Part shown: in pieces, positions 25,650 to 35,259 of the stretch
Numbering within the stretch: position 1 is the first letter of the stretch
Layout of the letters: each line of letters begins with the position of its first letter
Assembly: GCF_020639365.1 (NCBI RefSeq)
Contig: NZ_JAINUL010000001.1
Coordinates: 6,468,048 to 6,532,047 of the forward strand
Direction: 5' to 3'
From: Streptomyces flavotricini
GTDB lineage: Bacteria; Actinomycetota; Actinomycetes; Streptomycetales; Streptomycetaceae
Length of the DNA: 64,000 bases
The notes under the pieces: generated by a model
The model's database searches: none
What the model saw: the letters and a program-made list of their open reading frames with translations, nothing else
What the model was told of the DNA's origin: nothing
Program-made: the position numbers and the translations under genes

Positions 25650-26716
25650 CCGGACGGACCCTGCGGCTGCGCCGCCTGCGCCGCCTCACCTCGGGGCGGG
25701 ACGAGGACGGCGCGGGCCGCACCGGGCTGCGCCGCGGCGCGGCCCCCAAGGTGGTCGCACCCAAGGTCGTCGCCCTCGGCGGCGGCATGGGCCTGTCGGC
25801 CTCCCTGGCGGCCCTGCGCCGGATCACCGGCGAGCTCACCGCCGTCGTCACCGTCGCCGACGACGGCGGCTCCAGCGGCCGGCTCCGGGAGGAGCTCGGC
25901 GTGCTGCCCCCCGGCGACCTGCGCAAGGCGCTGGCCGCGCTGTGCGGCGACGACGACTGGGGCCAGACCTGGGCCCGGGTCATCCAGCACCGCTTCCAGT
26001 CCGAGGGCGACCTGCACGGGCACGCGGTCGGCAACCTGCTGATCGTCGCCCTGTGGGAACAGCTCGGCGACCCGGTCCAGGCGCTGGACCTGGTCGGGAA
26101 GCTGCTGGGCGCGCAGGGCCGGGTGCTGCCGATGTCGGCGGTGCCGCTGGAGCTGCAGGCCCTGGTCCGCGGCCACGACCCCGCCCGCCCGGGCGAGGTC
26201 GACACCGTCCGGGGGCAGGCCACGGTGGCCACCACCCCCGGCGAGGTGCTCTCCGTACAGGTCGTGCCCGGGGACCCGCCGGCCGTGCCGGAGGCCGTCG
26301 CGGCGGTCCTGGACGCGGACTGGGTGGTCCTCGGTCCCGGGTCGTGGTTCTCTTCCGTGATCCCGCACCTGCTGGTGCCGGAACTGCTCGACGCGCTGAT
26401 CGAGACCAAGGCCCGCAGGGTCCTCTCGCTGAACCTCGCGCCGCAGCCCGGCGAAACAGAGGGCTTCTCTCCGCAGCGTCATTTGGAGGTTTTGGCCCGA
26501 CACGCCCCTAAACTCGCCCTGGACGTGGTGCTGGCCGACGAGGCCGCCGTGCCCGACCGCGAGTCCCTCGCCGATGCCGCAAAACGGTTCGGTGCCGCGG
26601 TCGAGCTGGCGCCGGTGGCCAGGGAAGACGGCTCTCCGAAGCATGACCCGGAGCTGCTCGCCGCCGCGTACGACCGTATTTTTCGGATGCATGGAAGGAT
26701 CGGCCCATGGCGATGA
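25646..26716 (+). CDS. yvcK: YvcK/CofD-family protein (gluconeogenesis/cell-morphology factor)
   Basis: 356 aa cytoplasmic CofD-like fold. YvcK proteins bind UDP-sugars and are needed for normal shape and growth on gluconeogenic carbon in other Gram-positives. The GTG start (25646) overlaps the rapZ stop (GTGA). A basic N-terminal extension (LRLRRLRRL) precedes VVALGGGMGLSASLAALRRITGELTAVVTVADDGGSSGRLREELGVLPPGDLRKALAAL (about 42-100), the family signature with the DDGGSSG ligand loop. Later motifs are HGHAVGNLLIVALWE, ADWVVLGPGSWFSSVIPHLL and LNLAPQPGETEGFS. It overlaps whiA by 10 nt. Gene order uvrC-rapZ-yvcK-whiA is the conserved actinobacterial one. Confidence 0.93.
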   Translation: MTGRTLRLRRLRRLTSGRDEDGAGRTGLRRGAAPKVVAPKVVALGGGMGLSASLAALRRITGELTAVVTVADDGGSSGRLREELGVLPPGDLRKALAALCGDDDWGQTWARVIQHRFQSEGDLHGHAVGNLLIVALWEQLGDPVQALDLVGKLLGAQGRVLPMSAVPLELQALVRGHDPARPGEVDTVRGQATVATTPGEVLSVQVVPGDPPAVPEAVAAVLDADWVVLGPGSWFSSVIPHLLVPELLDALIETKARRVLSLNLAPQPGETEGFSPQRHLEVLARHAPKLALDVVLADEAAVPDRESLADAAKRFGAAVELAPVAREDGSPKHDPELLAAAYDRIFRMHGRIGPWR

Positions 26717-27696
26717 CGCCAGCGGTGAAGGATGAGATCTCCCGGCTCCCCGTCACCCGGACCTGCTGCAGGAAGGCGGAGGTCTCGGCGATTCTTCGGT
26801 TCGCGGGCGGGCTGCACCTGGTGAGCGGGCGGATCGTCATCGAGGCGGAGCTGGACACCGGGATCGCTGCCCGGCGCCTGCGCAAGGACATCCTGGAGAT
26901 CTTCGGCCATTCCTCGGACCTCGTCGTCATGGCTCCCGGCGGACTGCGCCGCGGCAGCCGGTACGTCGTCCGGGTCGTGGCCGGCGGTGACCAGCTGGCA
27001 CGCCAGACGGGCCTCGTGGACGGCCGCGGCCGTCCCATCCGGGGTCTTCCCCCGCAGGTGGTCTCCGGGGCCACCTGTGACGCGGAGGCGGCCTGGCGCG
27101 GCGCCTTCCTGGCCCACGGCTCGCTCACCGAGCCGGGCCGGTCCTCCTCCCTGGAGGTGACCTGCCCCGGTCCGGAGGCCGCCCTGGCCCTGGTGGGCGC
27201 CGCCCGCCGGCTCTCCATCGCCGCCAAGGCGCGCGAGGTCCGCGGCGTGGACCGGGTCGTGGTCCGCGACGGCGACGCGATCGGCGCCCTGCTGACCCGG
27301 CTCGGCGCCCACGAGTCGGTGCTGGCCTGGGAGGAGCGGCGGATGCGGCGCGAGGTCCGCGCCACCGCCAACCGCCTCGCCAACTTCGACGACGCCAACC
27401 TGCGCCGCTCGGCGCGGGCCGCGGTGGCCGCCGGCGCCCGGGTCCAGCGCGCGCTGGAGATCCTCGGCGAGGAGGTCCCCGAGCACCTCGCGGCGGCCGG
27501 CCGGCTGCGCATGGAGCACAAGCAGGCCTCCCTGGAGGAGCTGGGCGCGCTCGCCGACCCGCCGCTGACGAAGGACGCGGTCGCGGGCCGGATCCGCCGC
27601 CTGCTGGCGATGGCCGACAAGCGGGCGCAGGACCTGGGCATCCCGGGCACCGAGTCCAACCTGAGCGAGGACCTGGCCGACAACATGGCGGGCTGA
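26707..27696 (+). CDS. whiA: Sporulation transcription factor WhiA
   Basis: 329 aa DNA-binding regulator that, with WhiB, switches Streptomyces aerial hyphae to sporulation septation. The N-terminal part is a degenerate LAGLIDADG homing-endonuclease-like domain (about 15-220; CCRKAEVSAILRFAGGLHLVSGRIVIEAEL, AAWRGAFLAHGSLTEPG). The C-terminal helix-turn-helix is about 250-325 (ASLEELGALADPPLTKDAVAGRIRRLLAMADKRAQDLG). Length is that of the Streptomyces protein. GAAGGAT lies 7 nt before the ATG inside yvcK. It is the last gene of the uvrC-rapZ-yvcK-whiA unit, closed by a very strong hairpin. Confidence 0.97.
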   Translation: MAMTPAVKDEISRLPVTRTCCRKAEVSAILRFAGGLHLVSGRIVIEAELDTGIAARRLRKDILEIFGHSSDLVVMAPGGLRRGSRYVVRVVAGGDQLARQTGLVDGRGRPIRGLPPQVVSGATCDAEAAWRGAFLAHGSLTEPGRSSSLEVTCPGPEAALALVGAARRLSIAAKAREVRGVDRVVVRDGDAIGALLTRLGAHESVLAWEERRMRREVRATANRLANFDDANLRRSARAAVAAGARVQRALEILGEEVPEHLAAAGRLRMEHKQASLEELGALADPPLTKDAVAGRIRRLLAMADKRAQDLGIPGTESNLSEDLADNMAG

Positions 27697-27739
27697 GGCC
27701 CCGGCCGCGCCGAGATCCCCCGTACGCCTCACGCCGTAC

Positions 27740-27784
27740 GTCTCAAAGGGGCCCGCACGTCACACGTGCGGGCCCCTTTGAGAC
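27740..27784 (+). terminator. Very long terminator hairpin after whiA
   Basis: A perfect 21-bp stem: the left arm (27740-27760) begins GTCTCAAAGGGG, the right arm (27764-27784) ends CCCCTTTGAGAC, with loop CAC. A smaller inverted repeat (CGTACG at 27721-27726 and 27735-27740) precedes it. Being symmetrical, it could work on either strand. Confidence 0.85.
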
Positions 27785-27792
27785 ACGCCCCA

Positions 27793-27822
27793 TTGACATG
27801 AGCATCCCTTGATCGTGAGCCT
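27793..27822 (+). promoter_or_regulatory. Possible promoter of the carboxypeptidase gene
   Basis: A perfect -35 TTGACA (27793-27798) lies right after the whiA terminator. The best -10 at 18 bp, GAGCCT (27817-27822), is weak. Confidence 0.35.
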
Positions 27823-27865
27823 GTCGTCCGAAGGCTTTCGTGGCAGACGACGCCCAGGGGGGCAC

Positions 27866-30820
27866 ATGAGGCACCGCGCGAGATCGATCCTCGCCGCAAG
27901 CGCACTCGTCATCGGAACCACACTGGCCGCCCTCCCGGCGGCCCACGCCCAGCCCGCCGCAGACGCCTCACCCGGCGCCGACGAGGTCCGGGTCTACGAC
28001 GCGGACGTCACGAAGGAGCAGGTACCGCTGCTCCTCGCCGCGGGCCAGGACGCCCACGAGCTCAGCGAGCGGGCCCCGGAGACCGGGACCGCCAAGGTCG
28101 AGCTGTTCCTCACCGGCGCCCAGGCCAAGGAGCTCGCCGGCCAGGGCGTCAAGCTCGCCGAGCACCGGGTCCCGGCGAACGCGGCCCGTTCCCAGGCCGT
28201 CGGCGACGGGGTCTTCCGCCCGTACAGCGGCAAGGGCGGGCTCCAGGAGGAGATCCTCAAGGCGGCCCAGGCCAACCCCGGCCTCGCCAAGGTGGTCTCC
28301 ATCGGCAAGACCGTCCAGGGCAAGGACATCCTGGCCCTGAAGGTCACCAAGAACGCCCGCACCACCGGGGACGGCGCCAAGCCGTCCGTGCTCTACATGT
28401 CCAACCAGCACGCCCGTGAGTGGATCACCCCCGAGATGACCCGGCGGCTGATGCACCACACCCTCGACAGCTACGGCAAGGACCAGCGGATCACCAAACT
28501 GGTGGACTCCACCGAGCTGTGGTTCCTGCTGTCCGCCAACCCGGACGGGTACGACTACACGCACTCCCCGGACGGCGACCGGTTGTGGCGCAAGAACCTG
28601 CGCGACAACAACGGCGACGGCAAGATCACCACCGGTGACGGCGTGGACCTCAACCGGAACTTCGCCTACAAGTGGGGCTACGACAACGAGGGTTCCTCGC
28701 CGAACCAGTCGAGCGAGACCTACCGCGGCACCAAGCCCTCCTCCGAGCCGGAGACCGTCGCCCTCGACAGGTTCGAGAAGCGCATCGGCTTCAAGTACGC
28801 CATCAACTACCACTCCGCCTCCGAGCTGCTGCTCTACGGCGTGGGCTGGCAGGTGGCCACCCCCACCCCGGACGACGTCGCCTACAAGGCGCTCGCCGGC
28901 ACTCCGGAGAACTCCGCGATCCCGGGTTACTACCCGCAGATCTCCTCCGAGCTCTACACCACCAACGGCGAGGCCGACGGCCACGCCGCGAACGTCAACG
29001 GCGTCATGATGTTCACGCCGGAGATGACCACCTGCCAGACGGCGTCGGCGAGCGACCCCAACGACCGGTGGAAGCCCGAGGACTGCCAGTCCGGCTTCAA
29101 CTTCCCGGACGACGAGAAGCTCATCCAGGCGGAGTTCGCGAAGAACGTCCCCTTCGCCCTCGCGGTCGGCGAGAGCGCCGCCCACCCGGACCAGCCGAAG
29201 TCCTCCGTGGGCCTGAGCGCCGCCGACTTCACCCCGGACCCCTTCACCACCTCCTACGTGGCCAAGGGCGAGGACCAGACGGTCTCCGTCACCGCCCGCA
29301 AGGCGCTGAAGGACAAGCAGCTCAAGTTCCGGATCAACGGCGGCCGCACGCACGACGACGGGCTCAAGGCCTGGAAGGGCGGCGACGTCTACGGCGGCGA
29401 AGACAACAACTGGTTCGACGAGTACCGGGCCGAGGTTGACGGCGCCAAGCCCGGTGACAAGGTCGAGGTCTGGTTCACCGGCCGTGACGGCTCCGGCAGG
29501 CAGGTCTCCAGCGGGCACTTCACGTACACGGTGGCCGAGCGGCCGCGCGCCGACGTCCTGGTGATCGCGGAGGAGGGCGCCAGGGCCCAGCACGCACAGG
29601 AGTACGTCGACGCCCTGCGCGCCAACGGCAAGTCGGCGGCGGTGTGGGACGTGGCCACGCAGGGCGCCCCGCACCACCTCGGTGTGCTCTCCCACTTCCG
29701 CACGGCCGTCCACTACACCGGTGCCAAGACCCCCGGCGGCGACACCCAGCTCGCCGTGAGGGACTTCCTCAACGAGGGCGGCAAGCTGATCGAGGCGGGC
29801 GAGCTCGCGGGCGGCAACGCCCAGGTCGGCCGCGCCGTGACGAACGACTTCAGCCAGTACTACCTCGGCGCCTACAGCCGTACGAGTGCCGGCGGCGCGA
29901 AGGGCTTCACCGGTACGGGTGCCCTCACCGGCGCCAAGGGCGGCCTGGCCGACGCGGCGGGCAACCCGTTCAACGCCCCCGGCTCGTACGCGGTCACCTC
30001 CGACTCCCTGCCGGCGGCGCAGTTCCCGCAGTTCAAGAGCGCGCAGGCGGGCCAGTACGCCGGGGTCGTGAACCCGTACGCCCCCTACTCCGGCACGGGG
30101 ATGGCCGCGGCCACCCACGAGGACGACGAGTGGAAGCGGCTGACCCGCACCATCGACCTGACCAAGGTCACCGCCGCCGACAACCCGCAGCTCAAGATGG
30201 CCCTCAACTGGAACACCGAGGAGGGCTACGACCACGCGATCCTGGAGGCCCACACCACCGGCGCCGAGGACTGGACCACGCTGCCCGAGGCGGGCGGTCT
30301 GAGCGGCAACGCCGTCCCGACCGAGTGCGAGGCCGGGTTCTACGTCAACGGCCACCCCTTCCTGAAGCACTACCTGACCCTCGACAGCGCCGGCTGCACG
30401 GCCAGTGGCACGAGCGGCCGGTGGAACAGCTTCACCGGGTCCTCCGACGGCTGGAAGCAGGTCGCCTTCGACCTGAGCGCGTACGCGGGCAAGACCGTCG
30501 AGGTCTCCCTCTCCTACGTCTCGGACGGCGGCTCCGGCGGCCGCGGCCTCTTCGCGGACGACGCGCGCGTCTCCGTCGGGGGAGCCGACCAGGCCGTGGA
30601 GGGGTTCGAGACCTCCCTGGGTGCCTGGACCGCCCAGGGCGCACCTGCCGGAAGTCCCGCGGTTCCGGGCGATTGGGCCCGGTCCGGCGAGCTGTTCAAG
30701 TCGTACGCCTCGGTGACTACGCGTAACACGGTGCTCCTCGGCTTCGGCCTCGAACACCTGCCGGCGGCGGCCGACCGAGCCGTACTCGTCGGTAAGGCGC
30801 TCAGGTCGCTGCACCGCTGA
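27866..30820 (+). CDS. Secreted M14-family zinc carboxypeptidase with C-terminal accessory domains
   Basis: 984 aa. The signal peptide is residues 1-29 (MRHRARSILAASALVIGTTLAALPAAHA), then a propeptide-like region to about 115. The M14 domain has the zinc ligands SNQHAREWITPE (HxxE) and INYHSASELLL (His), and the general-base Glu in MMFTPEMTT. The DLNRNF and NPDGYDYTH motifs are typical of carboxypeptidase T/A-like enzymes. Beyond about residue 430 lies a beta-rich stretch, a glutamine-amidotransferase-like segment (DVLVIAEEGARAQHAQEYVDALRANG, DFLNEGGKLIEAGE) and a closing immune-inhibitor-A/MAM-like region (NWNTEEGYDHAILEAH, WKQVAFDLSAYAGKTVEVSLSYVSDGGSGGRGLFADD). ATG 27866 follows AGGGGGG; it acts outside the cell on peptide C-termini. 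Confidence 0.92.
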   Translation: MRHRARSILAASALVIGTTLAALPAAHAQPAADASPGADEVRVYDADVTKEQVPLLLAAGQDAHELSERAPETGTAKVELFLTGAQAKELAGQGVKLAEHRVPANAARSQAVGDGVFRPYSGKGGLQEEILKAAQANPGLAKVVSIGKTVQGKDILALKVTKNARTTGDGAKPSVLYMSNQHAREWITPEMTRRLMHHTLDSYGKDQRITKLVDSTELWFLLSANPDGYDYTHSPDGDRLWRKNLRDNNGDGKITTGDGVDLNRNFAYKWGYDNEGSSPNQSSETYRGTKPSSEPETVALDRFEKRIGFKYAINYHSASELLLYGVGWQVATPTPDDVAYKALAGTPENSAIPGYYPQISSELYTTNGEADGHAANVNGVMMFTPEMTTCQTASASDPNDRWKPEDCQSGFNFPDDEKLIQAEFAKNVPFALAVGESAAHPDQPKSSVGLSAADFTPDPFTTSYVAKGEDQTVSVTARKALKDKQLKFRINGGRTHDDGLKAWKGGDVYGGEDNNWFDEYRAEVDGAKPGDKVEVWFTGRDGSGRQVSSGHFTYTVAERPRADVLVIAEEGARAQHAQEYVDALRANGKSAAVWDVATQGAPHHLGVLSHFRTAVHYTGAKTPGGDTQLAVRDFLNEGGKLIEAGELAGGNAQVGRAVTNDFSQYYLGAYSRTSAGGAKGFTGTGALTGAKGGLADAAGNPFNAPGSYAVTSDSLPAAQFPQFKSAQAGQYAGVVNPYAPYSGTGMAAATHEDDEWKRLTRTIDLTKVTAADNPQLKMALNWNTEEGYDHAILEAHTTGAEDWTTLPEAGGLSGNAVPTECEAGFYVNGHPFLKHYLTLDSAGCTASGTSGRWNSFTGSSDGWKQVAFDLSAYAGKTVEVSLSYVSDGGSGGRGLFADDARVSVGGADQAVEGFETSLGAWTAQGAPAGSPAVPGDWARSGELFKSYASVTTRNTVLLGFGLEHLPAAADRAVLVGKALRSLHR

Positions 30821-30972
30821 TCATACGAGCCCCTTTCGCTCACTCTGAGTGATGGGGGCGGAAGTCCCCGGGTCCCGTTCCGAGCGCAGCGTACGGGCCC
30901 CGGGGGCGGTCTCCCGTGTGGCGAGGGGAGTGTCAGGTCCCGGCCGATGTCACTCAAAAGCTCACGGAGAGG

Positions 30973-30978
30973 TAGGGT
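30973..30978 (+). promoter_or_regulatory. Candidate -10 (TAGGGT) of the gap operon
   Basis: TAGGGT lies 72 nt before the gap GTG in an otherwise unremarkable 230-bp spacer. No convincing -35 is seen, so the call rests on the hexamer and position. Confidence 0.3.
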
Positions 30979-31050
30979 CGTAAGCGGTCGGGGACATCCC
31001 ATACAGCTCGCCGGCGGGACAGGCCGGCGCACCAACGAGGAGATCGGTTC

Positions 31051-32058
<1,008 letters not shown>

Positions 32059-32093
32059 GTCTCAGGTAGCAGGGCCAGGCACCAAGATGTGAG

Positions 32094-32137
32094 GACAGGG
32101 TCCGGTCAGCGCGATGGAGCGCTGCACGGGCCCTGTC
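32094..32137 (+). other. Intercistronic hairpin between gap and pgk
   Basis: GACAGGGTCCG (32094-32104) pairs with CGGGCCCTGTC (32127-32137) with one G-U. Inside, CAGCGC (32107-32112) pairs with GCGCTG (32119-32124). There is no U tract. It could be a partial terminator or an mRNA-stability/processing element setting gap above pgk. Confidence 0.5.
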
Positions 32138-32202
32138 GTCTGCCTCCACCGATCGGCCCCGCACCGGCAGAACCCGTGTATGGGGATAAGGAGTAGAAAC
32201 AC

Positions 32203-33414
32203 ATGAAGACGATCGACGAACTGCTCGCCGACGGCGTGACCGGCAAGCGGGTCTTCGTCCGCGCCGACCTCAACGTGCCGCTCGCGGGCGACACGATCAC
32301 CGACGACGGCCGCATCCGTGCCGTGCAGCCGACCATCGCGAAGCTCGCCGAAGCCGGCGCCCGCGTGATCGTCGCCTCGCACCTGGGTCGCCCCAAGGGC
32401 GCCCCGGACCCGGCCTTCTCACTCGCTCCGGCCGCCAAGCGACTCGGTGAACTGCTCGGTGCGGACGTCGCGTTCGCCACCGACACCGTCGGTTCCTCCG
32501 CCAAGGAGACCGTGGCCGCCCTCGCCGACGGCCAGGTCGCCGTCATCGAGAACCTGCGTTTCAACGCCGGTGAGACCTCGAAGGACGACGCCGAGCGCGG
32601 CGCCTTCGCGGACCAGCTCGCCGAGCTCGCCGACGTCTACGTCGGCGACGGCTTCGGCGCCGTCCACCGCAAGCACGCCTCGGTCTTCGACCTGCCCGCG
32701 CGCCTCCCGCACGTGGCCGGCTACCTGATCGCCACCGAGGTCGGCGTCCTGAAGAAGCTGACCGCCGAGGTCAAGCGCCCCTACGTGGTCGTCCTCGGCG
32801 GCGCCAAGGTCTCCGACAAGCTGGCCGTCATCGACCAGCTGCTCGGCAAGGCCGATCGCATCCTCATCGGCGGCGGCATGGCGTACACCTTCCTCTACGC
32901 CAAGGGCCACGAGGTCGGCATCTCCCTGCTCCAGAAGGACCAGGTGGACGTCGTCAAGGAGTACATGGCGCGCGCCGAGAAGCTGGGCGTCGAGCTGGTC
33001 CTCCCGGTCGACATCCTGGCCTCGGCGGACTTCCCCGACCTCAAGGGCAAGACCCCGGCCGAGTTCGTCACCGTCGACGCGGACAAGATCCCCGCCGACA
33101 AGGAGGGTCTGGACATCGGTCCGAAGACCCGTGAGCTGTACGCGTCGAAGATCGCCGACGCGGAGACCGTCTTCTGGAACGGTCCCCTGGGCGTCTTCGA
33201 GCACCCCGACTACGCCGGAGGCACCCGCGCCATCGCGCAGGCCCTCGTCGACAGCAGCGCGTTCACCGTGGTCGGCGGCGGCGACTCCGCCGCGGCCGTG
33301 CGCACGCTCGGCTTCGACGAGAACGCTTTCGGTCACATCTCGACCGGTGGCGGCGCCTCCCTCGAATACCTCGAGGGCAAGACGCTCCCCGGCCTCGCCG
33401 CACTGGAGGTCTGA
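32203..33414 (+). CDS. pgk: Phosphoglycerate kinase
   Basis: 403 aa. It transfers phosphate from 1,3-bisphosphoglycerate to ADP, giving ATP and 3-phosphoglycerate. The N-domain substrate site is RVFVRADLNVPL (about 15-26), with HLGRPKG, LRFNAGE and DGFGAVHRKHAS following. The hinge and C-domain nucleotide site are PYVVVLGGAKVSDK, IGGGMAYTF, and the terminal loop TVVGGGDSAAAVRTLG...HISTGGGASLEYLEGK. AAGGAG lies 9 nt before the ATG. tpiA follows after only 6 nt, its ribosome site (GGAGG) lying inside the pgk end. Confidence 0.98.
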   Translation: MKTIDELLADGVTGKRVFVRADLNVPLAGDTITDDGRIRAVQPTIAKLAEAGARVIVASHLGRPKGAPDPAFSLAPAAKRLGELLGADVAFATDTVGSSAKETVAALADGQVAVIENLRFNAGETSKDDAERGAFADQLAELADVYVGDGFGAVHRKHASVFDLPARLPHVAGYLIATEVGVLKKLTAEVKRPYVVVLGGAKVSDKLAVIDQLLGKADRILIGGGMAYTFLYAKGHEVGISLLQKDQVDVVKEYMARAEKLGVELVLPVDILASADFPDLKGKTPAEFVTVDADKIPADKEGLDIGPKTRELYASKIADAETVFWNGPLGVFEHPDYAGGTRAIAQALVDSSAFTVVGGGDSAAAVRTLGFDENAFGHISTGGGASLEYLEGKTLPGLAALEV

Positions 33415-33420
33415 ACCCGT

Positions 33421-34197
33421 ATGACCACGCGTACCCCGCTGATGGCGGGCAACTGGAAGATGAACCTCAACCACCTCGAGGCCATCGCACACGTCCAGAA
33501 GCTCTCTTTCGCGCTCGCCGACAAGGACTACGACGCCGTCGAGGTCGCGGTCCTGCCGCCCTTCGTCGACCTGCGCTCGGTCCAGACCCTGGTCGACGGC
33601 GACAAGCTGAAGATCAAGTACGGCGCCCAGGACATCTCGGCGCACGACTCCGGCGCCTACACCGGCGAGATCTCCGGCTCCATGCTCGCGAAGCTGAAGT
33701 GCACGTACGTGGCCGTCGGCCACAGCGAGCGCCGCCAGTACCACGGCGAGAGCGACGAGCTCTGCAACGCCAAGGTCAAGGCCGCCTACCGGCACGGGAT
33801 CACCCCGATCCTCTGCGTCGGCGAGGGCCTGGACGTCCGCAAGGCCGGACAGCAGGTCCCCCACACCCTGGCCCAGGTCGACGGCGGCCTCAAGGACCTC
33901 CCGGCCGAGCAGGCCGAGTCCATCGTGATCGCCTACGAGCCCGTCTGGGCGATCGGTACCGGCGAGGTCGCCACCCCCGAAGACGCGCAGGAGGTCTGCG
34001 GGGCGATCCGCACCCGCCTCGCCGAGCTCTACTCCCAGGAGCTGGCCGACAAGGTCCGCATCCAGTACGGCGGCTCGGTCAAGTCCGGCAACATCGCGGC
34101 GATCATGGCGCAGCCCGATGTCGACGGCGCCCTGATCGGCGGCGCGGCACTGGACGCGGACGAATTCGTGAAGATCGTCCGCTTCCGCGACCAGTGA
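33421..34197 (+). CDS. tpiA: Triosephosphate isomerase
   Basis: 258 aa TIM barrel interconverting dihydroxyacetone phosphate and glyceraldehyde 3-phosphate. Substrate-binding Asn/Lys are in MAGNWKMNLN (residues 8-17). Catalytic His lies in VAVGHSERRQYHGE, catalytic Glu in VIAYEPVWAIGTG, and the phosphate-gripping loops are YGGSVKSGN and GALIGGAALDA. It is of normal length. It is tightly coupled to pgk (6-nt gap), completing the triose part of glycolysis. Confidence 0.98.
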   Translation: MTTRTPLMAGNWKMNLNHLEAIAHVQKLSFALADKDYDAVEVAVLPPFVDLRSVQTLVDGDKLKIKYGAQDISAHDSGAYTGEISGSMLAKLKCTYVAVGHSERRQYHGESDELCNAKVKAAYRHGITPILCVGEGLDVRKAGQQVPHTLAQVDGGLKDLPAEQAESIVIAYEPVWAIGTGEVATPEDAQEVCGAIRTRLAELYSQELADKVRIQYGGSVKSGNIAAIMAQPDVDGALIGGAALDADEFVKIVRFRDQ

Positions 34198-34241
34198 CCT
34201 GCGTGATCGTCGCAGCGAGTATGCGGTAGGGCGGATCCGTC

Positions 34242-34290
34242 GTACCCTTGCGGGGGCCAGGAGGCTGAACCGACAGCCACTGGCCCCCGC
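34242..34290 (+). promoter_or_regulatory. secG leader: TACCCT hexamer and 10-bp hairpin
   Basis: TACCCT (34242-34247) could be a -10. GCGGGGGCCA (34250-34259) and TGGCCCCCGC (34281-34290) form a perfect 10-bp stem whose loop contains AGGAGG. It may terminate tpiA transcription, or sit in the secG 5' leader if TACCCT is a promoter. Confidence 0.45.
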
Positions 34291-34342
34291 GCACGTCAAG
34301 CGGAGCCGGACAGCCAGTGAAGCCAGAAAGTAGGAATCAGCC

Positions 34343-34570
34343 GTGATTATGGGGTTCTCGATCGCCCTGATCGTCTTCAGCGCCCTGCTGATGCTGCTCG
34401 TGCTGATGCACAAGGGCAAGGGCGGCGGCCTTTCCGACATGTTCGGCGGCGGCATGCAGTCCTCCGTCGGCGGCTCCTCGGTCGCGGAGCGCAACCTGGA
34501 CCGCATCACCGTCGTGATCGGCCTGCTCTGGTTCGCCTGCATCATGGCGCTCGGGATTCTGCTGAAGTAG
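34343..34570 (+). CDS. secG: Preprotein translocase subunit SecG
   Basis: 75 aa with two transmembrane helices: FSIALIVFSALLMLLVLMHKGKGGGLSDMFGGGM (TM1 and the conserved cytosolic GGGLSDMFGGG loop) and ITVVIGLLWFACIMALGILL (TM2). SecG assists SecYE/SecA in protein export. GTG 34343 has AGGAAT upstream; ATG 34349 in frame is the alternative. Its place between tpiA and an RbpA-family gene is the usual actinobacterial order. A 9-bp hairpin follows. Confidence 0.95.
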   Translation: MIMGFSIALIVFSALLMLLVLMHKGKGGGLSDMFGGGMQSSVGGSSVAERNLDRITVVIGLLWFACIMALGILLK

Positions 34571-34571
34571 C

Positions 34572-34613
34572 GGAGCCGACGGTTCTGGCCATTGTGCCGG
34601 TCCGGTCGGCTCC
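34572..34613 (+). terminator. secG terminator-like hairpin
   Basis: GGAGCCGAC (34572-34580) and GTCGGCTCC (34605-34613) form a perfect 9-bp stem with a 24-nt loop, immediately after the secG stop. Confidence 0.5.
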
Positions 34614-34646
34614 ACCCCGCCTATCATGAGGACTGCGTCCGTGCCC

Positions 34647-34696
34647 TGGAGTGAGTAACTCCATGTGATGGACGTGCGTTGGGCCTTACGTAGACT
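34647..34696 (+). promoter_or_regulatory. Promoter region of the RbpA-family gene
   Basis: TGGAGT (34647-34652) and ACTCCA (34658-34663) form a short palindrome 27 bp upstream of TAGACT (34691-34696), a fair -10. No clear -35 or sigma-R pair is seen. Confidence 0.35.
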
Positions 34697-34757
34697 GGGG
34701 CGCCCGCAGCGGAATCCACTCACGCTTCGCGGCACCATCACGCAGGGAGTTACGACC

Positions 34758-35093
34758 GTGGCAAGTGGCAACGCGATCCGTGGCAGTCGGGTCGGAGCGG
34801 GGCCGATGGGTGAGGCCGAGCGCGGCGAGTCCGCGCCCCGCCTGCGCATCTCCTTCTGGTGCTCGAACGGGCACGAGACGCAGCCGAGCTTCGCCAGCGA
34901 CGCGCAGGTGCCGGACACCTGGGACTGCCCGCGCTGCGGGTTCCCGGCCGGCCAGGACCGGGACAACCCCCCGGCGCCGCCGCGCACCGAGCCGTACAAG
35001 ACGCACCTGGCGTACGTGCGGGAGCGCCGGTCGGACGCCGACGGCGAGGCGATCCTCGCCGAGGCGCTCGCCAAGCTCCGCGGTGAGATCTGA
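34758..35093 (+). CDS. RNA polymerase-binding protein, RbpA family
   Basis: 111 aa small basic/acidic protein with a zinc-ribbon-like core. RbpA proteins bind RNA polymerase and principal sigma factors and stabilise open complexes in actinobacteria. Visible features are the basic N-tail IRGSRVGAGPMGE, the core LRISFWCSNGHETQPSFASDAQVPDTWDCPRCGFPAGQD (Cys pairs CSNGH and CPRC), the PPRTEPYKTHLAYVRERRSDAD linker and a C-terminal helix EAILAEALAKLRGEI for sigma contact. It differs from the canonical stress-induced RbpA in its N-terminal sequence and is probably a paralogue. GTG 34758 is chosen with GGGAG upstream. It is closed by a strong terminator. Confidence 0.88.
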   Translation: MASGNAIRGSRVGAGPMGEAERGESAPRLRISFWCSNGHETQPSFASDAQVPDTWDCPRCGFPAGQDRDNPPAPPRTEPYKTHLAYVRERRSDADGEAILAEALAKLRGEI

Positions 35094-35119
35094 CGAACGC
35101 AGGAGTGACGGTGTGACAT

Positions 35120-35161
35120 GGGGCCCGGCCCGCAGGAGTCTTCTCCAGCGGGCCGGGCCCC
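35120..35161 (+). terminator. Terminator after the RbpA-family gene
   Basis: GGGGCCCGGCCCGC (35120-35133) and GCGGGCCGGGCCCC (35148-35161) make a perfect 14-bp stem with a 14-nt loop, then TTT. Confidence 0.75.
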
Positions 35162-35259
35162 TTTGCGTACCCCGCGCCGAAGGCGCTGTCCGGCACACCC
35201 CCCTTTGATCCCTTAGGTTGGTGATCGGCGGGGCACGACAGGACGGAAGAAACGGGTTG

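Noticed and set aside
32419..34545. Long open frame on the minus strand opposite pgk-tpiA-secG (708 codons)
   Set aside because: It is the mirror of highly conserved genes in GC-rich DNA; composition is Leu/Val/Asp/Gly-rich with no recognisable domain or ribosome site. Similar shadows occur opposite uvrB, uvrA, zwf, tkt and the carboxypeptidase gene.
34758..35093. Assignment as the canonical stress-induced rbpA
   Set aside because: The N-terminus and core differ from the main Streptomyces RbpA sequence I know; I kept only the family name.
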